Below, in pieces: positions 15,919-26,359 of a DNA stretch of 64,000 nucleotides. A program made the position numbers and the translations under genes. The stretch comes from RGVD01 sp040403075 (GTDB lineage Bacteria; Bacteroidota; Bacteroidia; UKL13-3): contig JBBALJ010000008.1 of assembly GCA_040403075.1 (NCBI GenBank), positions 1 through 64,000 on the forward strand. Reading direction: 5' to 3'. The first letter of the stretch is position 1, and every line of letters starts with the position of its first letter. The notes below the pieces were generated by a model. That model did no database searches. It was not told where the DNA came from and saw nothing but the letters and a program-made list of their open reading frames with translations.

Positions 15919-18900
15919 TTAATGATCAGGCAACGAGAAGTAGAAGCGAGTGCCTTGGCCCAAATCAGAATCTAGCCATACGTGGCCTCCTTTGTCCTCC
16001 ACTATTTTTTTAACAATAGCCAATCCTACCCCAGTGCTCTCAAACGAGTCTCGTGATTGCAAGGTTTGGAATATTTGGAATACTTTTTCGTGAAACTCGG
16101 GTGATATTCCAGGACCATTGTCTTCCACACAAAATTCATGCATATGCCCTTTTATTTGATACCTTACAAAAATCTCAGGATTTTCATTTGAATTGTATTT
16201 GATGGCATTGCTAATATAATTGGTCAACACTTGCTCAATAGCTATTCGCTCGTTGTGTATAATAGGTAAGTCATCTTGAACATGTATTTTGAATTTTTCA
16301 GGAACAGCCAAAGAGTCCACAATCTCCTTCACCATATAGTTCAAGTCAATATCAACTGGATTTGGTTTCATCCTACCTGCTCTTGAATATTCCAAAATAC
16401 CATTGATAAGGGATTCCATTCTGTTTACTCGGGTTCTCAGTAAATCAAAATTTGTTTTCACATCTCCTTTCATTTGACCATCCAAGTCTTCTTCAATCCA
16501 CATAGAAAGGTTGTTGATGCCCCGTAATGGTGCTTTTAAATCGTGTGATACGATGTAGGCAAATTGATCAAGCTCTTTGTTCTTGCGTTCAAGTTCATTG
16601 GTGTATTCTACCAATTTGCGCTCAATTTCCTTCTGACTCGTAATGTCTTGAAGGATACCGCTAACAATTAATCTGCCGTTTCTATTTTCCGGAATACCCT
16701 TGGTTCTTACATCAACATAATTTCCTTTTTGGGTAATGATTTGACCTTCTATTTCAAATGCTTCTTGTTTGTCAATAACGTTTTTAAATTTTTCTAAGAA
16801 GCGAGTTCTTGTTTCTTCAGTATAATATTTAAACGCTTCGTTAATGCTTAATGTTATCGGTTCATCAATTTCATAGATATTGTACATTTCCTTAGCCCAT
16901 TTTACTGAGTGCTGGCTTATATCAATCTCCCAACCACCTACTTTCGCAATATGCTGGGCCTCTTCTAAATCTTGTTGGTATTTTAAAATTTGTTCTTCGG
17001 CAAGTTTACTTTCAGTAATATCAAAGTTAACGCCAATTAATCTCGATGGTTGATTTTGATGGTCTTTAAATAATTTTGAAAAGGCCGCAACATGTCTCAC
17101 CTCATTTTTAGAATTGATTATTCGAAACTCACCCTTATAACCATCTAAATTGTTAATCGCATATTCAACATCGTTGTTTACTTTTTGTTTATCATCAGGA
17201 TGAATGGTTTTTTCAAAGGCATCATAATCTCCCGAAAATTTATCAGGTTCAATATCAAATATGCTGTACATGGATTTACCCCAGATCAATGAGTTTTCTT
17301 TTAAGTTCCAATCCCAAATACCCAAGTTGGCGGCATTGGTGGCAAGTAATAAGCGTTCTTCACTTTCCTTGAGTTTTTCTTCTGCTAATTTACGCTCAGT
17401 AATATCAATACCGAAACCTATAACATTGGTCACTGATTCATTATCATCAATAATCGGATACATTCTTCTGAGCATCCATTTAAATGATCCATCAGGTCTT
17501 GGTAAGCTTTCCTCATATTCATATATTTGTTTAGAGTGATAGGCAGTATTAAAAACCTCTCTTCTCGCATCAGCTAGTTTTCTATCTCTTCCATAATGAT
17601 CGCAGTATTCATAATCATCATGTCCAATGGCCCAGGTACGTTTTTCTGGGTCGTTTATTGCAATCTCGTTTATAAATAAATATCTATGATTGTGATCAAA
17701 AACTACTATGTCACTTGGAATTTTATTCAATATTTTTTCATAAAAATCTTTTAAATATTTGATTTCATGCTCTGCTTTTTTTCTTTCAGTAATATCCCTT
17801 GAGTTAACAACCACTCCACCAATTTCATTGTTTGGGGTAAGATTATTTCCAATGGATTCAATACTTAAATAATGCCCATCTTTATGTCTAAACCTAAATT
17901 CAATTAAATCAGATACACCCCCTTTTTCAAGGCCTCGACCAAATTCGGCAATAACCCTTTGCACATCTTCAGGATGTACAAAATTGAATATATTTTGATT
18001 TAAAGTATCTTCTTCAGAATAACCAAAAACCCTATAAAATGAGGGACTTTCATATATGATATTCCCTTCTTTTGATAATACTGTTGTTATATCGGTGGCG
18101 TTTTGCACAAGCGACCTAAATCGGTTTTCGCTTTGTTCAAGTTTTTGCTGTACCATCTTGCGCTCTGTGATATCTCGTATGGCAGCAATAATGAGCTCTT
18201 GGCCTTCAATATTTGCGTATTTTACATTTGCTTCAATTGGAAAGGTGCTACCATCTGATCTAATATTTTCACCTTCTACCAAAAGTTCAGATTTTTCTTT
18301 AACATCTAAAAAGTGCTTTTGCCAATCTTCTTTGGTTTTGAATAGTGTCTCCATCTGCATCATGGTAGTACCTAAAATTTCTTCTTTTTTCCTTCCTAAA
18401 TTTTTAGCATGTGCTTCATTAACATAAATTAGGTTTCCATCCCAATCAGCAACAGATATGGCATCACTAATCCTCTCTGTAATTTGGTTGTAAAGTAGAA
18501 TTTGTTTTTCACGTTCTTTAATATTTGTAATATCCGTGATAACGCCAATAATATATTTGCCTCCTGAATTTTTAAAACAGCTTTTCTTAATTAATAATAT
18601 ATGTGTTTGGTTTTTTTCATCATAAAAGGTCTCTTCGTTTATAACATCAATTTTTGAAACAAATTGTTTTTCGTCCTTTGTAATATAGTTTTTACCTATT
18701 TCCTCACCAAGAAACTCAATGTCTGTTTTTCCAATAATATCTTGTTTCTCTTTACTAATTAATTTACAGTAGGCCTCATTGGCAATTACCCATTTATGAC
18801 TTCTATCTTTAACAAATACTGGATTAGGAATAGAATTAAGAATAGAATCAAGGAAATTATTATTTGATATAATTTCATCTTGTGCCATTTTAAGGGCCGT

Positions 18901-20694
18901 TATTTCTCTTGCTATGGCTTGGTATCCAACTAGTACTCCATTTTTAAAAATTGATTGCACATTTTGACCAACCCATTTTACTTTTTTGTCTTTGGTTACT
19001 ATAGGAAATTCATGATAGAGTACATCGTTGTTATTTTGTTTTTTCCCTAAATAAACTTTGGTTACCTCCTTTTTGTAATCATCTCTTACCAAATCAAGAT
19101 ATCGCATGTTTAGCAATTCTTGGTTTGAAAATCCAGTTATGCTTGTTGAAACTTCGTTTACATAAGTAAATTTTCCTCGTGTATCACAATAATAGAAAAT
19201 GTCAGAAGCGGATTCAATAAGCAATCTAAATTTCTCTTCGCTTTCTTTTAGTTTTGATTCAGCTTCATATCGCTCAAATGCACCTCCCAAACTGTTGGCG
19301 AAATTTTGAAGTAAACCTATTTCAGTGTTGCTCCATGGTTTTTCATGACTAACTACATCAAATCCTATAAAGCCCCAGAAATTACCACTAACCATGATAG
19401 GAACTAACAAAACCGAAACAATATTTTGTGGTAGTAATTGTGCTTGTTCAATTTCGGGGAAACTCCTTGTTAGCCCCCCAATATAGTTTCCATTAACGAA
19501 GTTAGTAAACCATCTTTCATAGCCTAGTTCTTTATATGATAATTTTTGATGCTTTGATGCGAAAGAAAAATATCTCTTTTTCAAACTATCAAAAGTATAT
19601 CGATGGCTAAAAACTGGGCTTCCGTCTTGCAAATACTCATTTTGAAATATATTTATCTTATCAACAGAAATGTTCTCAATTAGATTTTTTAAAATTTTCT
19701 CAATAGCATTATTAAAATTATTATTAGTTAATAATTCAGACGAGGCAAAATTGATGGCTTGCAAAAGCTTTTCATTTTCTTGCAGTCTATGTTCTACTTC
19801 TTTCCTTTCTGTGATATCAGCCTCTATGGCAATAAAACCTATGTGGTTTTTATTGTTATCATACATGGGCGTCATAGCAGTTGATAACCAGTATCCTCGA
19901 CCAGATTTAGAATAATTATAGATTTCGCAATTACATTCTGACAAAGAAACAATAGCATCGCTTATAAGTTTAATTGTATTTGGGTCGGTCTTTTCCCCAT
20001 GCAATAAGGTGCCCGGCTTTTTTCCTATTATTTCTTCTGGGCTATATTCCGTTAATCGTGAAAATCCTTTATTAACCCAGATGATGGTTCCATCTTGGTC
20101 AGAAACACTTACTGCACTGTGCGTATTTTCCGCAACCAATGCCAGTTTTGTAATTTCTTCTTCAAATGATTTTCTTTTTGTGATATCATAAGAAATAGCC
20201 ATGAATTGAAAGGGAAGGCCAAGGTTATTTTTGAATGGAATGATTACAGTATCTAGCCAGAAATATTCACCATGTTTGTTCTTATCTTTTATTTCACCTT
20301 TCCAAACATCGCCACCTAAAATGGTATCCCACATGTTTGAAAAAAAATCTTTACCATGATGTTTTGAGTTGATTTTTTTGTGTGAAGAACCTATCAGTTC
20401 TATATCATTATAGCCTGATATATTGCAAAAATTTTGATTTACATAAGTTATGTTTCCTTTTATATCTGTAGTGGTAACAATTACCGCACTATTCACAGCC
20501 CATTTGAGGTCATTTAATTCTTTAAATGATTCTTTGGAACTTAATTCAAGTGTTCTTTCTAGTTGATTGTAATCGTTCTGAAATTGATGATAGGTCTGAT
20601 TAACTATAGTAATTAAACTATCTAAGTTTTCGGTATAATTCGAATCCTCCCCAAAAAGTCTCTTAAGTTGTCGTTTTAGTAAGCGATGCATCAT
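15919..20694 (-). CDS. Nine-PAS, one-GAF sensor histidine kinase
   Basis: A 1591-residue cytoplasmic sensor kinase. After a short coiled-coil-like head come two PAS/PAC units (ending at ISYDITKRK and IEADITERK), one GAF domain (about 320-480), then seven more PAS/PAC units, each ending with a DIT-type motif. The HisKA domain has the phosphoacceptor His1384 in VSHDLKAPLRGI. The ATPase domain shows NYISNAIKYN (N box), EDNGPGISPEF (G1) and STGVGLAIVKKI (G2), so it should be active. There are no membrane segments or receiver domain. It begins 11 nt after the hybrid two-component gene, whose receiver could be a partner. PAS ligands are unknown. Confidence 0.9.
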   Translation of the reverse strand: MMHRLLKRQLKRLFGEDSNYTENLDSLITIVNQTYHQFQNDYNQLERTLELSSKESFKELNDLKWAVNSAVIVTTTDIKGNITYVNQNFCNISGYNDIELIGSSHKKINSKHHGKDFFSNMWDTILGGDVWKGEIKDKNKHGEYFWLDTVIIPFKNNLGLPFQFMAISYDITKRKSFEEEITKLALVAENTHSAVSVSDQDGTIIWVNKGFSRLTEYSPEEIIGKKPGTLLHGEKTDPNTIKLISDAIVSLSECNCEIYNYSKSGRGYWLSTAMTPMYDNNKNHIGFIAIEADITERKEVEHRLQENEKLLQAINFASSELLTNNNFNNAIEKILKNLIENISVDKINIFQNEYLQDGSPVFSHRYTFDSLKKRYFSFASKHQKLSYKELGYERWFTNFVNGNYIGGLTRSFPEIEQAQLLPQNIVSVLLVPIMVSGNFWGFIGFDVVSHEKPWSNTEIGLLQNFANSLGGAFERYEAESKLKESEEKFRLLIESASDIFYYCDTRGKFTYVNEVSTSITGFSNQELLNMRYLDLVRDDYKKEVTKVYLGKKQNNNDVLYHEFPIVTKDKKVKWVGQNVQSIFKNGVLVGYQAIAREITALKMAQDEIISNNNFLDSILNSIPNPVFVKDRSHKWVIANEAYCKLISKEKQDIIGKTDIEFLGEEIGKNYITKDEKQFVSKIDVINEETFYDEKNQTHILLIKKSCFKNSGGKYIIGVITDITNIKEREKQILLYNQITERISDAISVADWDGNLIYVNEAHAKNLGRKKEEILGTTMMQMETLFKTKEDWQKHFLDVKEKSELLVEGENIRSDGSTFPIEANVKYANIEGQELIIAAIRDITERKMVQQKLEQSENRFRSLVQNATDITTVLSKEGNIIYESPSFYRVFGYSEEDTLNQNIFNFVHPEDVQRVIAEFGRGLEKGGVSDLIEFRFRHKDGHYLSIESIGNNLTPNNEIGGVVVNSRDITERKKAEHEIKYLKDFYEKILNKIPSDIVVFDHNHRYLFINEIAINDPEKRTWAIGHDDYEYCDHYGRDRKLADARREVFNTAYHSKQIYEYEESLPRPDGSFKWMLRRMYPIIDDNESVTNVIGFGIDITERKLAEEKLKESEERLLLATNAANLGIWDWNLKENSLIWGKSMYSIFDIEPDKFSGDYDAFEKTIHPDDKQKVNNDVEYAINNLDGYKGEFRIINSKNEVRHVAAFSKLFKDHQNQPSRLIGVNFDITESKLAEEQILKYQQDLEEAQHIAKVGGWEIDISQHSVKWAKEMYNIYEIDEPITLSINEAFKYYTEETRTRFLEKFKNVIDKQEAFEIEGQIITQKGNYVDVRTKGIPENRNGRLIVSGILQDITSQKEIERKLVEYTNELERKNKELDQFAYIVSHDLKAPLRGINNLSMWIEEDLDGQMKGDVKTNFDLLRTRVNRMESLINGILEYSRAGRMKPNPVDIDLNYMVKEIVDSLAVPEKFKIHVQDDLPIIHNERIAIEQVLTNYISNAIKYNSNENPEIFVRYQIKGHMHEFCVEDNGPGISPEFHEKVFQIFQTLQSRDSFESTGVGLAIVKKIVEDKGGHVWLDSDLGQGTRFYFSLPDH

Positions 20695-20705
20695 TTATTT
20701 TCCTC

Positions 20706-23700
20706 TTAGTCTAATTGATAACCATGTTTTGTTAACTTTACAAATAAATCATCTTGTTTGAATGGTTTAGATATGAAATCATTCATTCCACATTCCAATG
20801 CTTTTCTTTTTATTTCTGGAAAAGCATCAGCAGTTAAGGCAATTATTGGGACTTGATGATTTAGTACCTTTGAGTTCTCATCTCTTATTATTCTGGTAGC
20901 TTCATACCCATCCATTAATGGCATTTGTAAGTCCATTAAAATTACATCAAAGCTCTTATGACTAAGAATCTCAATAGCCTCCACTCCATTATTAACCGTA
21001 TCCACATAAGCATTCCATTTGTGTAATATTTGCTTGGCTACAATTTGATTCATGTTATTATCTTCAACTACCAAAATTTTCAGGTCAGTTAAATCTTTCA
21101 AACTAGATACTTCTTTTTTGAATTTGTAAAGTTTTCTGCTAATACCAAATGGTAAATCAATAATAAATTTGGAGCCAACCCCTAGTTCACTTTCAACCTT
21201 TATTTTTCCATGCTGCAATCCAACTAGTCTTTTTGATATCGTTAAACCAAGCCCAGTTCCACCATATTTGCGGGTAATTACATTGCTTTCTTGAGTAAAG
21301 CTTTCAAATATGGTTTCAATTTTAGAAGGTGCGATACCAATTCCTGTATCACTTATTTTGAAGGCTAAAAGTATAGAGTTATCTTCAATGTTTAAGATGT
21401 CAACACCAAAAGTGATGCCCCCTTTTTCAGTAAACTTAATGGCATTGTTAATTAAATTTACTAAAATCTGATTTAATCTATAAGGGTCACCTATCAACTG
21501 ATGAGGAAGATTTTCATCAATATTAATTTCAAAGAAAATTCTCTTTTGTGAAGTCTTTAGCAAAAATGTTTTCACCAAATTGTCAAGCAACTCCGCCACA
21601 TCAAACTCAATATGTTCAAGTTCAACTTTACCAGCTTCAATTTTACTAAAGTCTAAGATGTCATTAATAATAACAAGTAGGTTATCTGCTGAGTGTTTAA
21701 TGATGTTTAAATTATCTTTAAACTTAGTTTCAATGTTATCGCCAAGCAAAATATCGGTTATCCCTACTATTGCATTCATTGGGGTTCTTATTTCATGACT
21801 CATATTGGTTAGGAATAACATTTTTGCTTTTTCTGATGATTCGGCAACCAATTTTGCATGAATTAGTTCTTGTTCAATTTTTTTGTTTTGAGAAATATTT
21901 ATTGCCACACAAGTCGCTGTTTTTTTCTCTTGTTTGAAAATCTCTGAGTAAGGTGAAAATCTTATTTCATAAGTAATTTCTTTGCCAAATTTTGTAAATG
22001 ATAACTCTACCGACTCTTGTGATTGATGAGTAAAACAATTAAAGATGGCTTGGTTTATTTTTTGTTTATATTGCTCTGGAAGCTGATCTGTCAATCTTTC
22101 ATTATTTGTTAGGTTAATGTCAAGATGATTTTTATTTTCATTCACAAATAATTCAACAACAAATCCGTTTTCGTCTATAACAAATGGAATTATGGGTAAT
22201 GAACCTCCTAAATTTTTTAGTTGCTCTTGTTTCTGATGAATCATCTTTGATGATTTTGACTGAGAAACTATAAAAATATAGGCACCAATAAAAAGCAGAA
22301 TAACTAAAATAGATATAGGAATAACATATAGTTTTGATAAATAAAATGGATAAGGAATTAGGATTTCTAATTCAGTGATTTGGTTATCATATGGATTGGG
22401 TAGTTCGCTATGAGAACGAATTTCAAAACGATGCGTTCCATAGTTCAACTCCTGAATGGTAATATCTCCAATTGTATTTGCTTGCCATGGTCCGCCATCA
22501 ATTCTCCACATGGCATAAATTTTACTATTGTTCAATATCATATTTTTCGATAGGGCTTTCCAATGCACAAATACACTTCTGCCTACGGATAGTTTTCCAG
22601 TAATTTCAATAATCGGATGAGATTCGTTTATTCGTTTTAGATCGAAAATATTTAGACCCCCTCCATAAGTGCCTACAAAAATCTTGTTATCATTATATTT
22701 TATGGGCCATGACGCTTGTCCTGATAAGCCTTCGGCCGAACCAATTTTATAATACAATCCATTTTGATAAGCAGTTAAGAATTCCTTGCCTCCATACCAC
22801 AAAGTGTTGTTACTATCAAATTCAAGATCGCAATAATCTAAAGGATAATCTGCATTGTTATTAATACTAACAGACATTAGGCTATCATTATCCTTTATCA
22901 TTGAAATACCAGCATAGGCTGATGCGAACCAAATATTTCCATACTTATCACTCGCAATATCACTTACTTTACCAATATTATTTTCTCCGATTTTAGACCA
23001 ATTTTTGACAGTGTTATTTTCTATCTTAATTAAATCGGTGCCGGTACCTAGCCAAATAGTGCCATCTTTTTCAAATAGCATTGAATAAAGTCGGGGCCCA
23101 TTTTCTAGTATTTTATTTACGAGTGTATTTTGTTCAAATTTGCCATTAACAAATTTATATACTCCGGAAGACTTGCTTTTGTTTGGATCACTATTGTCGA
23201 ATACAGAAAACCATAAGTCCCCATATGTATCTTTCCATATTTTATGTACACATTTATCGGTGAAACCATTTGCTTGGCCTATTCTAGTGAATTTTGAACC
23301 ATCATATTTATAGGTATTTTTCTCGTGAACTCCGCTCCCAATCCAAATATTACCTTCCTTGTCTTGGTTAATAGTTGTAATTTCCTTAATACTTTGTCCT
23401 AGAATTTCATTTATATCGGTATGCTTCTTTTTATCGTCAATTTTGGTAATACCTCTGTATTTGGCTAACCAAGTATTTAGAGCATTGTCTATAAAGATAT
23501 CATAAATTGCATTTGTTTCGTAAGTGTTTCCTACATCAATGTTTTTGCATTTTGTTTCATTGGTATTATAACAGAGTAATTTGTTTATGCATCCAATCCA
23601 AATATTTCCACTAGGAGAAAATTGAATAATACACTTGTTATAATAGTTTTCAAAAATACCTGACTCATTCCATTCATTATTTTGTTTGATAAGAATTTTT

Positions 23701-24539
23701 CCAATATCAGAAAGAGCCATGATATTTCCATCTTTGTCAACATCAAAACTTTTACATAAATTAACTAAAAAGGGATTTTCTTTTGATAGTTTTCCTTCTT
23801 TAGTGTAGGTGTAAATACCATTTAATGTGTAGTCGCTATTTAAATAGAAATAAAGATTTCCATTCTTACCTACTTGGCTGTTGATTACTTTGGCCAACCA
23901 ACTCAGTTTTTGTGTGATGGGTTTTAAATTTCCTTGAGGAGATATTAAGAATATTTGCTGCCCATCATTAAATAACATGCTATTATCTCTGTTTTGAAAT
24001 AATTGCACAAAGGATACATCGTTAAAATTGTTGAGTTTTCTTATGACTTTATATTTCTTCCCTTTTTTTTGAATTAATTTTATTTCAGAAAAATTATTTC
24101 CAACATGGCAAATGAAATATTCGGTTCCATCTGGTAACAACGCATAATCAATTATACGCTGAACATGGTTATCAATTGTATATAATAGCTTTTTATATTT
24201 ATTATTTTTAATTTCATAGAGGGTATCCAAGTATAAGCAAACCAAGGTGTTTTCATCTCGCTCTCTGATGGTAAGATTTTGGGTGCTTATTCTGTTTGAA
24301 TGAATGAATTTAATATTATGCCATTTGTATCCATCAAACTTCGCAATGCCGCTTTGGGTGCCAAGCCAAGTTGTTCCATTCTTTTGAACATATACCCCAT
24401 AGGTTTTACCTTCGGGCAAACCTTCATTTTGCCCAAACGAAACTATTCTCCAAGGTTCATTATACTGAATAGCAATTGCGTGCCTAGAAACTAAGCTTGA
24501 AAAAAATATAAAGAATATAAATATATACCTTAAATGCAT
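20706..24539 (-). CDS. Hybrid two-component protein with periplasmic propeller
   Basis: A 1277-residue inner-membrane hybrid kinase. A signal peptide is followed by a periplasmic region of about 700 residues made of two-component-propeller repeats (GTTWLGTQSGIAKFDG, GNIWIGSG, GTIWLGTGTDLIKIEN and others) and a Y_Y_Y-type domain. One transmembrane helix lies near 750-775, then a PAS-like segment, HisKA with His915 in NMSHEIRTPMNAI, an ATPase domain (DTGIGIAPSK, GGTGLGLTISKRL) and a C-terminal receiver with Asp1203 in ILMDLQMPLMDG. It resembles the hybrid two-component systems of Bacteroidota glycan-utilisation loci but lacks their AraC-type DNA-binding domain, so output must pass to another protein. 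Its start overlaps the FIST stop (TAATG), indicating coupling. Confidence 0.9.
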   Translation of the reverse strand: MHLRYIFIFFIFFSSLVSRHAIAIQYNEPWRIVSFGQNEGLPEGKTYGVYVQKNGTTWLGTQSGIAKFDGYKWHNIKFIHSNRISTQNLTIRERDENTLVCLYLDTLYEIKNNKYKKLLYTIDNHVQRIIDYALLPDGTEYFICHVGNNFSEIKLIQKKGKKYKVIRKLNNFNDVSFVQLFQNRDNSMLFNDGQQIFLISPQGNLKPITQKLSWLAKVINSQVGKNGNLYFYLNSDYTLNGIYTYTKEGKLSKENPFLVNLCKSFDVDKDGNIMALSDIGKILIKQNNEWNESGIFENYYNKCIIQFSPSGNIWIGCINKLLCYNTNETKCKNIDVGNTYETNAIYDIFIDNALNTWLAKYRGITKIDDKKKHTDINEILGQSIKEITTINQDKEGNIWIGSGVHEKNTYKYDGSKFTRIGQANGFTDKCVHKIWKDTYGDLWFSVFDNSDPNKSKSSGVYKFVNGKFEQNTLVNKILENGPRLYSMLFEKDGTIWLGTGTDLIKIENNTVKNWSKIGENNIGKVSDIASDKYGNIWFASAYAGISMIKDNDSLMSVSINNNADYPLDYCDLEFDSNNTLWYGGKEFLTAYQNGLYYKIGSAEGLSGQASWPIKYNDNKIFVGTYGGGLNIFDLKRINESHPIIEITGKLSVGRSVFVHWKALSKNMILNNSKIYAMWRIDGGPWQANTIGDITIQELNYGTHRFEIRSHSELPNPYDNQITELEILIPYPFYLSKLYVIPISILVILLFIGAYIFIVSQSKSSKMIHQKQEQLKNLGGSLPIIPFVIDENGFVVELFVNENKNHLDINLTNNERLTDQLPEQYKQKINQAIFNCFTHQSQESVELSFTKFGKEITYEIRFSPYSEIFKQEKKTATCVAINISQNKKIEQELIHAKLVAESSEKAKMLFLTNMSHEIRTPMNAIVGITDILLGDNIETKFKDNLNIIKHSADNLLVIINDILDFSKIEAGKVELEHIEFDVAELLDNLVKTFLLKTSQKRIFFEINIDENLPHQLIGDPYRLNQILVNLINNAIKFTEKGGITFGVDILNIEDNSILLAFKISDTGIGIAPSKIETIFESFTQESNVITRKYGGTGLGLTISKRLVGLQHGKIKVESELGVGSKFIIDLPFGISRKLYKFKKEVSSLKDLTDLKILVVEDNNMNQIVAKQILHKWNAYVDTVNNGVEAIEILSHKSFDVILMDLQMPLMDGYEATRIIRDENSKVLNHQVPIIALTADAFPEIKRKALECGMNDFISKPFKQDDLFVKLTKHGYQLD

Positions 24540-25678
24540 TAATTTTCTTTAAATGTGGTGATGGTCATAGTTTGATTGTGCAACTCACATTTAGCGTTTT
24601 TATTAAATGGAGAAATTTCTCCATATGAATAAAACCCACATAATTGAGTGCTTTCACCTAATACCTCACTAACAGATTCAACCTCTTCTTCAATCATTTG
24701 TTTTAAAACAAGTTTCCTTCCAACACAACTAATCAAAATGGCCAAGTCTGGTGACCCACTATTATTTTCCATGGTTTTTTCTGCTGCCCCTTCTGCTCCT
24801 TTGATAAGTCTGTCAAAATTTGCTTTCATAAGTCTAACATAACTTCCTTCAGGAATATCTCCGGCAAAGGTTAATGATTGTGCTTCTTCATCAATAGCTA
24901 AGATGGTTCTAACAACAGGTATATCATCCGACTCTGTTCTTAAGTTTAATGGAAACAATAAACCCGATGCTGGAAGTCCAGCAGCATGCTCGCCAAGGAA
25001 AGATTTATATAGTTCAAGGGCTGGTTGTCTATCTAGTTCAAATAGTACATTGTTATTTGATTTAGTTACCAATCGTTCAATACCAAAGCTATCCCAACCG
25101 CCAAGCGAACCGTAAGAAATTTCAAGGTTTTGGCCATAAAAGCCTATAGCGGTAATAATATTTTCACTTGATTTATTGTCATCACCAATTACAAAAGTTT
25201 CTTTAAAATCAGCGCCATCTCCAGCTAAGCCCCCCGTTACTTTTATGCTATCTGGAAGATTCTCTCTAAAACCTTTAACCAATTCAGACCCATTTACACC
25301 AAGGCCATCAGATAAAACAAAAACATGTTTGAGTCCATCCTTTGGCAGGCTATCGGCAAGTTCCTTAGCTTTTTCATAACTCTCTTCTGATGATTTTATG
25401 GATACACATTTTGAAACTAATTGGCTACTCTCAAATTCAACAGCAGTTGCAACAAGCGTATCGTCATTAACGTTGGTTCCAATAATTTCACCCGCAGTAG
25501 AACACCCAATAAATTTAGCTTTAGGGTATTTTTTTTTTATTAAAGCAAAGTTACTTTCATCTTTTATAAGCTTTGTAGCTCCAAAAATGAGAACCAATTG
25601 AGTAGAACTTATATTTGCATTGTTTGACATTTCGACCCAACCATTTTCTACACTGAATTTTAATTGAGATATTTTCAT
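24539..25678 (-). CDS. FIST-domain sensory protein
   Basis: A 379-residue cytoplasmic protein with an N-terminal FIST domain (about residues 30-210: LVLIFGATKLI, FIGCSTAGEIIG, HVFVLSDGLGVNGSELV, TGGLAGDGADF) and a C-terminal FIST_C domain (about 220-360: PALELYKSFLGEHA, CVGRKLVLKQ, GFYSYGEISPF). FIST domains are thought to bind small ligands, perhaps amino acids, and usually stand beside signalling proteins. Here the stop codon overlaps the start of the hybrid kinase, so it is probably the input component of that system. It is the first gene of the operon and is divergent from the phosphatase gene at 25728, with 49 nt between starts. Confidence 0.88.
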   Translation of the reverse strand: MKISQLKFSVENGWVEMSNNANISSTQLVLIFGATKLIKDESNFALIKKKYPKAKFIGCSTAGEIIGTNVNDDTLVATAVEFESSQLVSKCVSIKSSEESYEKAKELADSLPKDGLKHVFVLSDGLGVNGSELVKGFRENLPDSIKVTGGLAGDGADFKETFVIGDDNKSSENIITAIGFYGQNLEISYGSLGGWDSFGIERLVTKSNNNVLFELDRQPALELYKSFLGEHAAGLPASGLLFPLNLRTESDDIPVVRTILAIDEEAQSLTFAGDIPEGSYVRLMKANFDRLIKGAEGAAEKTMENNSGSPDLAILISCVGRKLVLKQMIEEEVESVSEVLGESTQLCGFYSYGEISPFNKNAKCELHNQTMTITTFKEN

Positions 25679-25727
25679 TTAAGTAGTATTTATGTATGCA
25701 AAATAATATCTTGCTCGTAAGAAAAAA

Positions 25728-26345
25728 ATGAAAAAAAATAAATTAATTTATATTGTTCGACATGGCGAAACAGAATTCAATAAACTAGGGATAGTACAAG
25801 GCAGTGGAGTAGATACAGATTTGAATGAAACAGGGAGGCTTCAAGCAAAGCAATTCTTTGATAACTACCAAAATATAGAATTTGATAAAATTTATATTTC
25901 TGCTCTTAAACGAACCAATCAAAGCATTCAACCTTTTATTGATAAAGGAATTCCTTTTGAAATCTTACCAGAATTAAATGAAATAAGCTGGGGTGAGTTT
26001 GAAGGCAAAGTGCAAGATTTTAAAGAAAGAGCTTTTTATCAGCAGGCAGTAAATGCATGGAATAGTGGAAATTATGATGTAGCTGTTGCCCAAGGTGAAA
26101 CCCCCAACCAGTTGCAGGCCCGCCAAAGGATTGCCGTTCAAAAAATATTAACAGCAAGTGAGGAAAAAACCGTTTTAGTTTGTATGCATGGTCGTGCTTT
26201 AAAAAGCATGGTTTGTTTGCTATTAAACGAGCCATTAAGTAAGATGGATGAATACCAACACACCAATTTAGGTTTGTACCTATTTGGCTATGATGGAGAA
26301 AAATTTGAGCTGATTAAAAGGAATGATATTGAACATTTGCACTAA
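25728..26345 (+). CDS. Histidine phosphatase (phosphoglycerate mutase-like)
   Basis: A 205-residue enzyme of the histidine phosphatase superfamily. The catalytic phosphohistidine motif VRHGETEFN lies at residues 9-17 and the second active-site His in VCMHGRALKS near 155. The acid residue is probably in ELNEISWGEFEG near 83, as in cofactor-dependent mutase/phosphatase relatives. Substrate cannot be decided: alpha-ribazole phosphatase, sugar-phosphate phosphatase or phosphoglycerate mutase activity are all possible. It is followed after 14 nt by the prolyl oligopeptidase gene, probably on one transcript. Confidence 0.88.
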   Translation: MKKNKLIYIVRHGETEFNKLGIVQGSGVDTDLNETGRLQAKQFFDNYQNIEFDKIYISALKRTNQSIQPFIDKGIPFEILPELNEISWGEFEGKVQDFKERAFYQQAVNAWNSGNYDVAVAQGETPNQLQARQRIAVQKILTASEEKTVLVCMHGRALKSMVCLLLNEPLSKMDEYQHTNLGLYLFGYDGEKFELIKRNDIEHLH

Positions 26346-26359
26346 AATTAATTAACACC

